From Nitrospira sp. (lineage in GTDB: Bacteria; Nitrospirota; Nitrospiria; Nitrospirales; Nitrospiraceae): a stretch of DNA of 64,000 nt. Under the pieces are notes generated by a model. The model saw only the letters and a list, made by a program, of their open reading frames with translations, was not told the origin of the DNA and did no database searches. Shown here one piece after another: positions 55,910 to 64,000 of this stretch (positions are counted from its first letter, which is position 1; the number at the start of each line of letters is the position of its first letter). A program made the translations under genes and the position numbers. Location: NCBI GenBank assembly GCA_029865225.1, contig JAOUHJ010000011.1, forward strand, positions 1 through 64,000, written 5' to 3'.

Positions 55910-55939
55910 ATTATAAGATAGGATTTGGCGCGTTCTCAA
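55910..55939 (-). promoter_or_regulatory. Sigma-70-type promoter of the phosphonate operon
   Basis: On the minus strand TTGAGA (55939-55934), 18 bases, TATAAT (55915-55910). It lies about 50 bases before the GTG of the first gene. Confidence 0.6.
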
Positions 55940-56021
55940 GAACGATCGGTGGGCGATTGTCCTCTCACGGGCAACGTGTTAGCGTAACGCCATCAAGGTC
56001 TTCTCCGATCTCTCAACGGTC

Positions 56022-56552
56022 ATGATTCATCCATTCGACAGTAGAAGGCTTGTCCGGCTGTTCATTACGCTATCTGCACTCACGATCGGTACCGACTTGG
56101 CATGGTCGAGCTCCATGCTGAACGATCCGAACGGATTTCATAATATTCCTTGGGGAGCTGCCTTATCGTCTAGGTCTGAACTCAAACTCGTCCGTTCCAG
56201 CCTGCATATCGTTGAATACCTCCGCAAGGAACAGCCATCATCATTCGCAGGAGCTGAAATGACGAACATCGTCTATGTCTCGCTGGATGATCAATTCGCA
56301 CGCGTGGTCATCCGTTATCACGGCGACCAGGTCCACGGAGAAGTCTTGAACCATCTCCAAGCCCAATTCGGACAACTCGACCGAATTCCTGGGCAAATGG
56401 CACGAGGGCTAACTCAACAATACAATTGGCGGGGCCCCGAAACCGAGATTAATCTGACCTATCAGGCAAGCACAGAGCGAGGCTATGTTTTCATCGATAG
56501 TCGGACCCTTGCACCTCGCTTTAACGACTACATCACTGATTCAGCAGAGTGA
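56022..56552 (+). CDS. Secreted hypothetical protein, tandem paralogue 1
   Basis: 176 residues with a signal peptide (RLFITLSALTIGTDLAWSS). The mature part begins MLNDPNGFHNIPWG and has VSLDDQFARVVIRYHG, LQAQFGQLDRIPGQM and ERGYVFIDSRTL. The next gene encodes a protein with the same landmarks in the same order, so the two are duplicates. No family recognised; both look like small periplasmic proteins. Divergent from the phosphonate operon. Confidence 0.75.
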   Translation: MIHPFDSRRLVRLFITLSALTIGTDLAWSSSMLNDPNGFHNIPWGAALSSRSELKLVRSSLHIVEYLRKEQPSSFAGAEMTNIVYVSLDDQFARVVIRYHGDQVHGEVLNHLQAQFGQLDRIPGQMARGLTQQYNWRGPETEINLTYQASTERGYVFIDSRTLAPRFNDYITDSAE

Positions 56553-57085
56553 CCCGCATGCCGACACATCATTGGGAACGAGGCACTCGATATACGGCAA
56601 CCTTATTCTTCCTGCTCGGATGGGCATCTTCGGTACTAGCAGTCCCCATCGTGAACGATCCGAATGGCTTCGAGAACCTTTCGTGGGGGACCCTCTGGGC
56701 TGAGGCGAAACAATTCGTGAAAATTGATGACACCGGTCGTATACGGACCTATGAACTGAACGGACGAACCCCACAGCTCGGAACGACGGTCGTCGATTCT
56801 CTCAGGTTTACAACGTTTGAGAACAAATTGGGCCGAGTCACTGTCCGCTACAGTGGTACAGAAGCTCATGAGAATATCATGCGCTACCTTCAGTCTCAGT
56901 ATGGCCCACTCGATCGCACACCGGGACAAATCGCTGTCGGCTCAGTGAAGGTGTACGCTTGGCATGGCGTTCACACGGAGGTGACGTTGCGGTTCGAGAG
57001 TCGGTTTGAACGAGGCATTATCTTTTTCGAAAGCCGCACACTCCCTGAAAAACTAGCTGACGAGACTAGCGCTACAGTCTTCTAA
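56549..57085 (+). CDS. Secreted hypothetical protein, tandem paralogue 2
   Basis: 178 residues from a GTG that overlaps the previous stop (ATG at 56558 also possible). Signal peptide TLFFLLGWASSVLAV, then IVNDPNGFENLSWG, FENKLGRVTVRYSG, LQSQYGPLDRTPGQI and ERGIIFFESRTL, matching paralogue 1 position by position. Translational coupling suggests the two act together. Confidence 0.75.
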   Translation: MTRMPTHHWERGTRYTATLFFLLGWASSVLAVPIVNDPNGFENLSWGTLWAEAKQFVKIDDTGRIRTYELNGRTPQLGTTVVDSLRFTTFENKLGRVTVRYSGTEAHENIMRYLQSQYGPLDRTPGQIAVGSVKVYAWHGVHTEVTLRFESRFERGIIFFESRTLPEKLADETSATVF

Positions 57086-57200
57086 CCATATCTTCGAACG
57101 ATATCACCGCCCCGCTTCCAGATGACTTCCACGTATTCGGTTATATTGCTGAATTGATTAGGAAAGGCCCCTTCATGGGGTTAGGATAGTGGGACTTACT

Positions 57201-57590
57201 ATGTACAGCCGAAAGCCTTATGTGCCGTTAGACAACCGCTATGCCGAGCGTATCGCCGTCACCTGTCGTGTTCGCTATGTCGGCGAGGTTCCGACACAAC
57301 CGCACCAAGGGGAAGGGCTCACAAAAAATATCTCCGTTTCCGGATGTCACGTTATCAGCGACCGCCCGGTCACGCGTGGCACATTATTGACGCTGACCGT
57401 CTCGCTTCCAGACGGATTACCACAACTGGTCATCAAATCTGCGCATGTGGTGTGGGTGTCCGGTTGCCAGTTTTCCGTCCGATTCATGGATCTGAGTCAG
57501 GACCGCCGAAAGCGGCTGCAAGCCTTCATCTGGAAAAGCATATCCCTCAAGACGGTGAGTGATCAGCGAACCCGATTCCGACTCATGTAG
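57201..57590 (+). CDS. Single-domain PilZ protein
   Basis: 129 residues from the ATG at 57201 (a GTG at 57189 is also possible). The arginine motif is weaker here (DNRYAERIAVTCRVRY); the second motif NISVSGCHVI and the closing VWVSGCQFSVRFMDL are clear. The loss of a full RxxxR suggests c-di-GMP binding should be tested. Upstream is a small GCCCC/GGGGT hairpin. Confidence 0.8.
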   Translation: MYSRKPYVPLDNRYAERIAVTCRVRYVGEVPTQPHQGEGLTKNISVSGCHVISDRPVTRGTLLTLTVSLPDGLPQLVIKSAHVVWVSGCQFSVRFMDLSQDRRKRLQAFIWKSISLKTVSDQRTRFRLM

Positions 57591-57839
57591 TTCCCTGCCA
57601 GCGCGCCGTCAGATCCTGCAGCAAGCCGTACGCCTCCAAGAGCACGTGAGAATTCTTTCATCCCCACACCTGTGCTCAGAAACCCTCGGTGACGAAAGCC
57701 CGTTCGTCAATCTCCGTATCCCCCTTCTGGCCGAGGCTTGCCCCCTCCATTTGTAGGGAGGTAATACTGATAACCCGCGCTAGTCTTTTGTGTATACGAA
57801 AACGCTCGGAGCAGAATCACAATCGTGGAGGGAATAACC

Positions 57840-58223
57840 ATGAGACAGGTGAAACACATGAAACCCTCAGAAGGTCGACACTCTCACCCTTCAATAGAAC
57901 GTCGGACAATACGGAGGACCGGTGTCTCCTTCGGACTCATGTATTCGGGTTTCAACGGGGAAGACGTCTTGATCGGTGACGGCTCCGTTGTGGACTTGTC
58001 CGAGGGCGGAGTCGGTGTTCGTGGGAATTGTCCGGTGCAGGTTGGGATGGACCTTACATTGTTCTTGTATGTGCCGGATGAGGAGGATCCGTTATTCATC
58101 CTGGAGGCAACTGTAGCCTGGACGACTGGACCATTGTTCGGTGTGGCCCTAAAAGAGCTGAGTCTGTCCGAAGGGGATCGGATGCGGGCATTTCTCCATA
58201 CCCAGTCTGTTGGCCAGGCATAA
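57840..58223 (+). CDS. Single-domain PilZ protein
   Basis: 127 residues from the ATG at 57840, which has a GGAGGG ribosome site seven bases upstream. ERRTIRRTGVSFGLMY gives the arginine motif and VVDLSEGGVGVRG the DxSxxG motif, so both c-di-GMP contacts are present. Fifth PilZ gene of the window. The 249 bases before it hold a CCTCC/GGAGG hairpin and no clear gene. Confidence 0.83.
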   Translation: MRQVKHMKPSEGRHSHPSIERRTIRRTGVSFGLMYSGFNGEDVLIGDGSVVDLSEGGVGVRGNCPVQVGMDLTLFLYVPDEEDPLFILEATVAWTTGPLFGVALKELSLSEGDRMRAFLHTQSVGQA

Positions 58224-58678
58224 CAGGACTGTTGCCTCGACGAGTCGTGCGGGGCTTTCAGGGAACTTCGTTTCTTTTGACAGACTGCACGACCCGTCGC
58301 CCCACGCAGTGATCCTATCTTGCCTTTCCAGTGACCTGATGGTAGAGAGTGATGAATGACTGCTCACCCAGCATGAACAGAATTAGGCAGCCGACCCCTC
58401 ATCCCCAACAAGAAATAAGAACATCGGCCAACCAACGCCAGGCCACCGTGATCAGCACTCCTCCATCACTACTTGCTTCAAGTAAGTATCCGAGAACGAC
58501 CACGAGACAAGTTGGGGAAACAGCCGGAGTCAGTGCCCTCCTGCGCTTTCAGTTGCCGGATGATAACGTCGGCTTACCCATGGATCACAGGCAAACGGAC
58601 ACGGTCGCCGAGCATGTCTCCCTATTCCCTGACGAATTCGCTCGGCTATTGCGTAATTCATAATTGCTACCCACTCGC
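58224..58678. other. Gap with a long hairpin, no convincing gene
   Basis: GACGAGTCGTGC (58239-58250) and GCACGACCCGTC (58287-58298) form a 12-base stem with one mismatch, 16 bases after the PilZ stop; no T-run follows, so it is not a standard terminator. A 104-codon frame (58349-58663) is open but Pro/Gln/Thr-rich, with no domain and no ribosome site. Confidence 0.4.
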
Positions 58679-59881
58679 ATGACCCATCTCGCTCGACACC
58701 CTTTTGTAGTTCTAGGAATCGCCGTTGTGGTTGCGCTGATCGCCCTTCTGGTTGTTCGCCTGAGCACAGGCGCTAAGACCGATACTCATAAACCACGGCT
58801 CGTCACCGTTGGTGTTATGTCTCCAATCAGACAAGATCTCGAAGTTCGCTTGGCCTACACCGCAGATATCTCACCCAATCAGGTGGTGAATATTTTCTCG
58901 CGTGTTGACGGCCACATTGCCAAATTGCATGTCGATAAAGGAGATTTTGTAAAGGCGAATCAGCTCCTCGCTGAGATCGATCACACGGACTATCAGCATG
59001 CGGTTAACCAAGCCAAAGCTAATCTTGCAGCAGCAAAAGCAAGAGTTGCCCAACAGGATGCAGTTGTGCGCAATGCCCGGCTCACTTTTGATCGCATGCA
59101 GACTCTCATCAAAGATCAGTTCGTTTCGCGCCAAGACCTGGATAATGCAGAGGTTAATTTTGATGCTGCGAGAGCGGCACAGGAATCGTTGCAAGCACAA
59201 GTGAACCAAATGAACGTCGCCCTGGCTCAGGCAGAAGCCCATCTGGCCTATAGCTATATCCGAGCTCCCTTTGCCGGTTATATCGCGGAACGCAATCTCG
59301 ATACCGGATCCTATGTCAACAGTGCTACGGCCAGTACGTCGACGATGTCACGAGGCATCATGAGCGTGCATGACATCGATACGGTTCGTGTTCTGATCGA
59401 AGTGGTTGAACGAGATATTCCGCTCGTGAAAATTGGGCAAAAAGCACAACTTCGAGCTGAGGCATACCCTGATCAGATATTTCATGGAACTGTGACCCGG
59501 ATCGTCCAAGCCTTAAATCGTGCAACACGCACCATGACTGCTGAAGTCGATTTACCCAATACAGATCGCCGATTAAAAGGAGGAATGTTCGCCCGCGTCG
59601 AAGTGATGGTCGGCACACATCATCAGGCCTTGCAGATCCCTATCGACGCGGTCAGTCGCCTGGAAAATACACAGCATGTGTTTGTTGTCGAAGAAGGACA
59701 CGCCAGAAGGGTGGAAATTGAAATCGGTGTCCGGCGAGGGAACCAGATTGAGATCACCAAAGGCCTGATAGGAAATGAAGAAGTCATTGTCTCCGGTAAA
59801 GACTTAGTGCACGATGGGACGCCCGTCCAAACTCGACTTCTTTCACCAGCTCTAGATTCCGATCCAGTGAGTAAAGGATGA
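58679..59881 (+). CDS. RND efflux periplasmic adaptor (membrane fusion protein)
   Basis: 400 residues from the ATG at 58679 (a TTG at 58664 is also in frame). An N-terminal membrane anchor (VVLGIAVVVALIALLVV) is followed by the lipoyl half-motif DGHIAKLHVDKGDFVKANQLLAEID, a helical hairpin (YQHAVNQAKANLAAAKARVAQQDAVV), the second lipoyl half AYSYIRAPFAGYIAERNLDTGSYV, and the beta-barrel and membrane-proximal domains. It links the inner-membrane pump of the next gene to an outer-membrane channel not found here. Confidence 0.93.
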   Translation: MTHLARHPFVVLGIAVVVALIALLVVRLSTGAKTDTHKPRLVTVGVMSPIRQDLEVRLAYTADISPNQVVNIFSRVDGHIAKLHVDKGDFVKANQLLAEIDHTDYQHAVNQAKANLAAAKARVAQQDAVVRNARLTFDRMQTLIKDQFVSRQDLDNAEVNFDAARAAQESLQAQVNQMNVALAQAEAHLAYSYIRAPFAGYIAERNLDTGSYVNSATASTSTMSRGIMSVHDIDTVRVLIEVVERDIPLVKIGQKAQLRAEAYPDQIFHGTVTRIVQALNRATRTMTAEVDLPNTDRRLKGGMFARVEVMVGTHHQALQIPIDAVSRLENTQHVFVVEEGHARRVEIEIGVRRGNQIEITKGLIGNEEVIVSGKDLVHDGTPVQTRLLSPALDSDPVSKG

Positions 59882-59963
59882 GGCCTGTACCTCTCCCACC
59901 TGAACACAGTTCTTACAGGGATTCAAGCTCCGCATCCAACTGCCTCTCTATAATGTCTGAGAC

Positions 59964-62900
59964 ATGTGGCTGACTCTACTCGCATTACGCAATCGCATCG
60001 GCATTTTGATGCTGTCGTTAGCATTCGTGGTATTGGGCATCACGTCGCTTCAAAGACTGCCGGTTGACCTCTTCCCACAAATCCAGGTTCCTGTCGCATT
60101 CGTAGGTGTCATTTATAAGGGGGCACCTCCGCTCGACATTGAGCAGAGTGTCGTGTACCCGATCGAGAAGGCCGTCAGTTCTGCCTCCAATGTGGAACAT
60201 GTCGAGTCGTTCAGTAAGCAAGGACTCGGGGCAGTCCAGATCTGGTTCAACTGGGGGGCCAACCTCGATGTCGGGCAAATGGAGGTCATGCAGCGTATCA
60301 CACAGATTCTGAACAGCCTCCCTCCAGGCATTCTGCAACCGTTCATCGTCAAATTCGATGTCTCCAACATTCCGGTGTCGGTTGTCTCGGTCTCGAGCGA
60401 CGAGCTGGATGAGCGTGCACTTTATGATCTTGCGTACAACACGATCGCCCCGCAGATCGAGCAAATCGCTGACGTGGCCGCCGCGACTGTGGAAGGGGGA
60501 AAGATCCGCCAAATCAACATCAACCTCGATCCGGCGCTTCTCAGCGCCCGCGGGCTTTCGATCCTTGACGTCGTCAAATCGGTCAAAGCATCCAACTTGA
60601 TCTTACCTTCCGGCGATATCAAGGCCGGCAACCTCGATTACAACGTGTTTACGAATAACCAGTTTCGGACGGTGGAGCCGATACAGGACGTCATCGTGAA
60701 GGTTAATCAGCAGGGCAACCCGGTCCGCGTACGTGACGTCGGAACAGTGACGGACTCCTCCGACATTCAAACCAATATCGTCCATACCGACGGAGCCAGA
60801 TCCGTGTTTCTTCGTGTCAATAAACAACCGCTCGCTAACACAGTCGTAGTCGTCGACGCCCTCCGCGCCGCTCTACCGCGGATGTTCGGCATCCCCGAAG
60901 GGGTGAAGCTTGGCATTTCGTTCGACCAGTCTCTCTACATCCGTCAATCTATCCGCAATCTGGTCGAACAGGCCTTCCATGGCTCATTGCTGGCCGCGGC
61001 GGTGATTCTCATCTTCCTACGGAACCTGACCAGTACCCTGATCATTTCCGTGGCCATCCCACTTTCCATGCTGGCGACGTTTGTAGTGCTGTACTTCACC
61101 GATCAGACGATCAATGTATTCACTCTCGGCGGGCTTGCGCTGGGCATCGGCCGACTTGTGGATGATTCAATCGTTGAACTGGAGAACATTCAACGCCATA
61201 TCAACACCAACTCCAACAGATGGAGCGGCATTCTCGATGCTGCCCGCGAAGTAGCCATGCCGATATTTGCCTCGACCATAACGACGGTGGTCGTCTTCCT
61301 CCCGATGTTCTTCATCGTCGGTATCGCACGCCTGTTATTGATTCCGCTGACCGTCACGATTGCTATCGCACTCTTCACGTCATTTTTCGTCTCCCGCACG
61401 GTAACCCCGGCACTCTGTTACAAATTCCTGAAACCAGAACAAGAAGCACAACGCGCGTTGCCGAGTTGGCTGCGGGCGATGATGGAATGGAGTCGGAACC
61501 GCTATGAATCGCTGGATCGAAGTTACGAACATTCCCTGCAGTGGGCCCTGGCACATCGCAAGATTCTCATCTGTACCGTTCTCCTGATTTTCCTCGGCTC
61601 GCTCATGCTCGTTCCTTTGATCGGAACCGAGTTCCTGCCGGTTTCCGATGAGAGTCAGTTTCGGATCGTGCTCCGGGCGCCAGTCGGCCAACGAGTCGAA
61701 AAGACCGAACTGCAGGTTTCTGAAGTTGAACGGGTGCTACGTGCCAATATTCCGACGACTGAACTGGAAACCATCGTCTCGAGTACCGGCGTGCTGTCCC
61801 AAAGCCGCTCCTCTCTGTTCAACCCCAATACAGGTCCTCACACCTCATCGATTCAAGTGTACCTCGTCGAGCCGGCTAAGCGGGCACGAACTCAGGTCGA
61901 GATTATGAACGATGTACGCACCAAGGTTACCAAACTATTTCCCGGAGTCTCGATGTATTTCGACCCCGGAGGGCTGGTGAAGCGTGTCACGAGCTTTGGC
62001 TCGCAAAAGGCCGTGGATGTGGAAATCTACGGGCATGACTTCGAAAAGGCGAGACAGGCCATCGCCCAAGTCAAAGAGGTCATGGAGCACACTCCCGGAC
62101 TAGCTGACATTGAACCGAGCCGTGAGGAAAATTATCCGGAAGTCAACGTGACCGTAGATCGAGAGAAAGCCGCCCTACTCGGCATCACGGAAACCGATGT
62201 GGCCAATGCCGTTCTTTTTTCATTAAATGGGAACGGCCAAACCGACCCAATTATTTACACCGATCCTCAAAGCGGAAACGAGTACTTCATCAGCGCATGG
62301 CTAGCCGAGGAACATCGAAAGAGCCTCACCGATCTGGAGAATATTCTCCTTACCACCAGAGCCGGCGAACCAGTCCTCCTCAAGAATGTGGCATCGCTCA
62401 AGTTGAATGCGGGACCAGTGAAAGTGGATCGCAAGCACTTTCAACGCGTGATCCACATCACGGCAAATCCTATCAATCGCGCCTTAGGCGATATCGCGGA
62501 TGATCTTGAGTCAGCATTCGCCAAACTCCAGCTACCTGCGGGGTTCAGCATCAAATTGGCCGGGCAGATTCAACAGCAACGGGAAACCTTTGAAGGCTTG
62601 CAGTTTGCCATCGTCCTCGCGCTCATGTTGGTCTACATGGTGATGGCGGCTCAGTTTAAGTCGCTTATCGATCCGTTCATCATCATGTTTGCAGTCCCGA
62701 TGGGCTTCCCTGGAGTTATTTTGATTCTTTTCTTGACGGATACGACACTGTCTACTTCATCTATGATGGGCATTATTATGATGTTTGGAATTGTGGTCTC
62801 AAACGGGGTGTTGCTGGTTGACTATACCAACGTGCTTCGTCGAAGGGGCGAACCACTTCACCGCGCCGTCATGACGGGTGCGCGAACCAGGCTGCGCCCG

Positions 62901-63149
62901 ATCCTCATGACCTCGCTCGCCACGGTCTTCGGACTTCTTCCCATGGCGATCGGACTCGGAACCGGAGCTGAAACCAACGCACCCTTGGCACGCGCGGTCG
63001 TTGGAGGGTTGAGTGCTTCCACTCTCCTCACGCTGTTTCTCGTCCCAACGATGTACGTAATCTTGGAAGAGCGGTTTCCACGGAGATTCGAGGTAGAGCC
63101 TGACGAGCAGGGATCGGCGTCACGTAAGACGATCCCTGATCCTATGTAG
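59964..63149 (+). CDS. RND-family inner-membrane transporter (HAE1/AcrB type)
   Basis: 1061 residues with the RND plan of twelve membrane helices and two large periplasmic loops. Markers: RLPVDLFPQIQVPVAFVGVIYKGAPP, GRLVDDSIVELENIQRH on helix 4 with the proton-relay Asp pair, and FGIVVSNGVLLVDYTNVLRRRGEPLHRAVMTGARTRLRPILMTSLATVFGLLPMAIGLG. It is 82 bases downstream of its adaptor gene. Drug-type export by proton antiport is likely; substrate unknown. Confidence 0.93.
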   Translation: MWLTLLALRNRIGILMLSLAFVVLGITSLQRLPVDLFPQIQVPVAFVGVIYKGAPPLDIEQSVVYPIEKAVSSASNVEHVESFSKQGLGAVQIWFNWGANLDVGQMEVMQRITQILNSLPPGILQPFIVKFDVSNIPVSVVSVSSDELDERALYDLAYNTIAPQIEQIADVAAATVEGGKIRQININLDPALLSARGLSILDVVKSVKASNLILPSGDIKAGNLDYNVFTNNQFRTVEPIQDVIVKVNQQGNPVRVRDVGTVTDSSDIQTNIVHTDGARSVFLRVNKQPLANTVVVVDALRAALPRMFGIPEGVKLGISFDQSLYIRQSIRNLVEQAFHGSLLAAAVILIFLRNLTSTLIISVAIPLSMLATFVVLYFTDQTINVFTLGGLALGIGRLVDDSIVELENIQRHINTNSNRWSGILDAAREVAMPIFASTITTVVVFLPMFFIVGIARLLLIPLTVTIAIALFTSFFVSRTVTPALCYKFLKPEQEAQRALPSWLRAMMEWSRNRYESLDRSYEHSLQWALAHRKILICTVLLIFLGSLMLVPLIGTEFLPVSDESQFRIVLRAPVGQRVEKTELQVSEVERVLRANIPTTELETIVSSTGVLSQSRSSLFNPNTGPHTSSIQVYLVEPAKRARTQVEIMNDVRTKVTKLFPGVSMYFDPGGLVKRVTSFGSQKAVDVEIYGHDFEKARQAIAQVKEVMEHTPGLADIEPSREENYPEVNVTVDREKAALLGITETDVANAVLFSLNGNGQTDPIIYTDPQSGNEYFISAWLAEEHRKSLTDLENILLTTRAGEPVLLKNVASLKLNAGPVKVDRKHFQRVIHITANPINRALGDIADDLESAFAKLQLPAGFSIKLAGQIQQQRETFEGLQFAIVLALMLVYMVMAAQFKSLIDPFIIMFAVPMGFPGVILILFLTDTTLSTSSMMGIIMMFGIVVSNGVLLVDYTNVLRRRGEPLHRAVMTGARTRLRPILMTSLATVFGLLPMAIGLGTGAETNAPLARAVVGGLSASTLLTLFLVPTMYVILEERFPRRFEVEPDEQGSASRKTIPDPM

Positions 63150-63154
63150 TACGG

Positions 63155-63493
63155 CTACGGTTCCACAATGTTAGGAAACAAGGATTTCAGCTGCATGGCC
63201 AACCCAATGTCTCCCGTGATCTGCAAACGCCCGGACATGGCCATGGTCATACTGCTCAGCTGTCCGTTGAGGATACGAATACAATCTTCTCCGGCCATCG
63301 ACAGTGTCACGTGCGGATCGTCGTGCACTCCATCCTTGACCACGCAGGTGCCGTTCTGAACCAGCAGTTGATATTGCCCACCTTGAGTCCCTTGGAGATC
63401 AAACTGATACACGGCATCAACATCTTCGGCTGCATCTTTATCCAATTTTCCGGGGAGGGCGTCGAGCACCTCTCGGATAGTTTTCGCCTTCAT
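63155..63493 (-). CDS. SCP2 sterol-carrier-like domain protein
   Basis: 112 residues. Pattern of an SCP2 domain: VYQFDLQGTQGGQYQLLVQNGTCVV, PHVTLSMAGEDCIRILNGQLSSMTMAMSGRLQITGDIGLAMQLKSLF. These bind hydrophobic ligands. Its stop is five bases from the convergent RND gene, and a terminator separates it from the next gene upstream. Confidence 0.9.
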   Translation of the reverse strand: MKAKTIREVLDALPGKLDKDAAEDVDAVYQFDLQGTQGGQYQLLVQNGTCVVKDGVHDDPHVTLSMAGEDCIRILNGQLSSMTMAMSGRLQITGDIGLAMQLKSLFPNIVEP

Positions 63494-63519
63494 GAATTAA
63501 CACACTCCCTTCGGGTGAC

Positions 63520-63553
63520 GAAAAACCTCGGGGGCGGCTCAATTCCGCCCCCG
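63520..63553 (-). terminator. Rho-independent terminator after the AdoMetDC-like gene
   Basis: Read on the minus strand, a nine-pair GC stem (63553-63545 with 63537-63529, loop of seven) is followed after four bases by a run of five T (63525-63521). It lies 28 bases after the stop at 63581. Confidence 0.75.
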
Positions 63554-63580
63554 GGAAAATTTCTCTACGGTTGAAATGGG

Positions 63581-64000
63581 TTAGTACCGGAGCGTGGCTG
63601 TTGCGACACTACGCCGGGCGCCGAAGAATTCCTTCGAAAAGGATTCGACGACTGCCGGATCATAGCCTTTGCAACTGAAAATGTCGAGGTAGGCGCAATT
63701 GGTGTCGTTGGCAAAATGCCCGCTGATCAACGAGGTGGAAATCAACTGCACCATCGAGTAGCCGGCAACACGACCTTCGCCGAAATTCACGACTTGACAC
63801 TCGCCGAAGCGCTTCATCCCGATGAGTTCGCACAACTCAACGACGTAGCGCTTGATATAGTCTGCATCACGGATGAGATCGGGATTGCAGTCGTGGAGGT
63901 CGACTGCGGTACAGAGTCCCCATGCCTTGCCGCTGCCCACCATGTCCTGCACGGGTCGGGCCGCAGCCGCAGGGGCGTTGGATGGTAAGATTGTGGAGTC
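63581..64000 (-). CDS. S-adenosylmethionine decarboxylase-like pyruvoyl protein (5' end outside window)
   Basis: At least 124 residues; the frame stays open to the right edge and the first in-window start, a GTG at 63952, has no ribosome site, so the true start is probably beyond the window. The fold markers of class 1B AdoMet decarboxylase are seen: LHDCNPDLIRDADYIKRYVVELCELIG, then VQLISTSLISGHF and AYLDIFSCKG. The pyruvoyl-forming Ser, the later His and the Cys are kept. However, the Glu before the Ser is Thr, and the WPE substrate motif is missing. It may process another amino acid derivative instead of AdoMet. Confidence 0.75.
   Translation of the reverse strand, partial: DSTILPSNAPAAAARPVQDMVGSGKAWGLCTAVDLHDCNPDLIRDADYIKRYVVELCELIGMKRFGECQVVNFGEGRVAGYSMVQLISTSLISGHFANDTNCAYLDIFSCKGYDPAVVESFSKEFFGARRSVATATLRY

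Noticed and set aside
57559-57756. Frame of 65 codons overlapping the end of a PilZ gene.
   Set aside because: Starts inside the PilZ gene without a ribosome site and shows no family features.
58349-58663. Plus-strand frame of 104 codons before the RND adaptor.
   Set aside because: Pro, Gln and Thr-rich, no fold signs and no ribosome site; could be a decayed gene but cannot be supported.

Overview
The window reads as a stretch of chromosome from a Gram-negative, moderately GC-rich bacterium. It encodes a complete division and cell-wall (dcw) cluster with the meso-diaminopimelate type of MurE, outer-membrane export parts (secretin, RND efflux pump, lipoprotein) and many single-domain PilZ proteins. 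Gene content and order are compatible with Nitrospirota (Nitrospira-like), but that assignment is inference; no rRNA, tRNA, CRISPR array or transposase was seen to anchor it.

Left part (1-11.3 kb): the start of a metallophosphoesterase, an M48 membrane protease, an AIM24 protein, a Tat-exported amidohydrolase and a 1411-residue membrane protein (TPR head, long acidic disordered middle, one membrane helix, pseudopilin-like tail). On the other strand follow a GspD/PilQ-type secretin and a PilZ protein. A 155-bp intergenic element with 18-bp perfect inverted ends sits after the amidohydrolase; a relative of it sits after cstA at 46.7 kb.

11.4-21.2 kb (minus strand): prs-rplY-pth-ychF behind a good sigma-70-type promoter; the overlapping set pilS-like kinase, pilR-like regulator and ispE; pilC/gspF and pgsA, each with its own promoter.

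21.3-43.8 kb: a run of 21 minus-strand genes from rsmH through ftsL, ftsI, murE, murF, mraY, murD, ftsW, murG, murC, murB, ddl, ftsQ, ftsA and ftsZ into pgeF, yggS, proC, yggT, divIVA and a serine hydrolase. Many ends overlap by 1-8 bases. The run starts at a strong promoter followed by TGG-type direct repeats at 10-bp spacing that resemble an MraZ box, although no mraZ gene is next to it.

43.9-49.5 kb: an unrecognised secreted protein with 13-residue C-terminal repeats, a seven-bladed-propeller lipoprotein, yajQ, cstA and a TfoX-N protein.

49.5-58.2 kb: an accessory block. Six co-directional minus-strand genes encode a split phosphonopyruvate decarboxylase, a 2-aminoethylphosphonate (AEP) transaminase, a PntC-like cytidylyltransferase, a CDP-alcohol phosphotransferase with an extra N-terminal domain and a flippase-like membrane protein. 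Together they suggest that AEP is made, activated as CMP-AEP and put on a lipid or glycan; the first enzyme, PEP mutase, is not in the window. Around this operon lie four PilZ genes and two tandem secreted paralogues.

58.7-64 kb: an RND efflux adaptor and pump, an SCP2 protein, and a pyruvoyl AdoMet-decarboxylase-like protein with an altered active-site neighbourhood that runs off the right edge.
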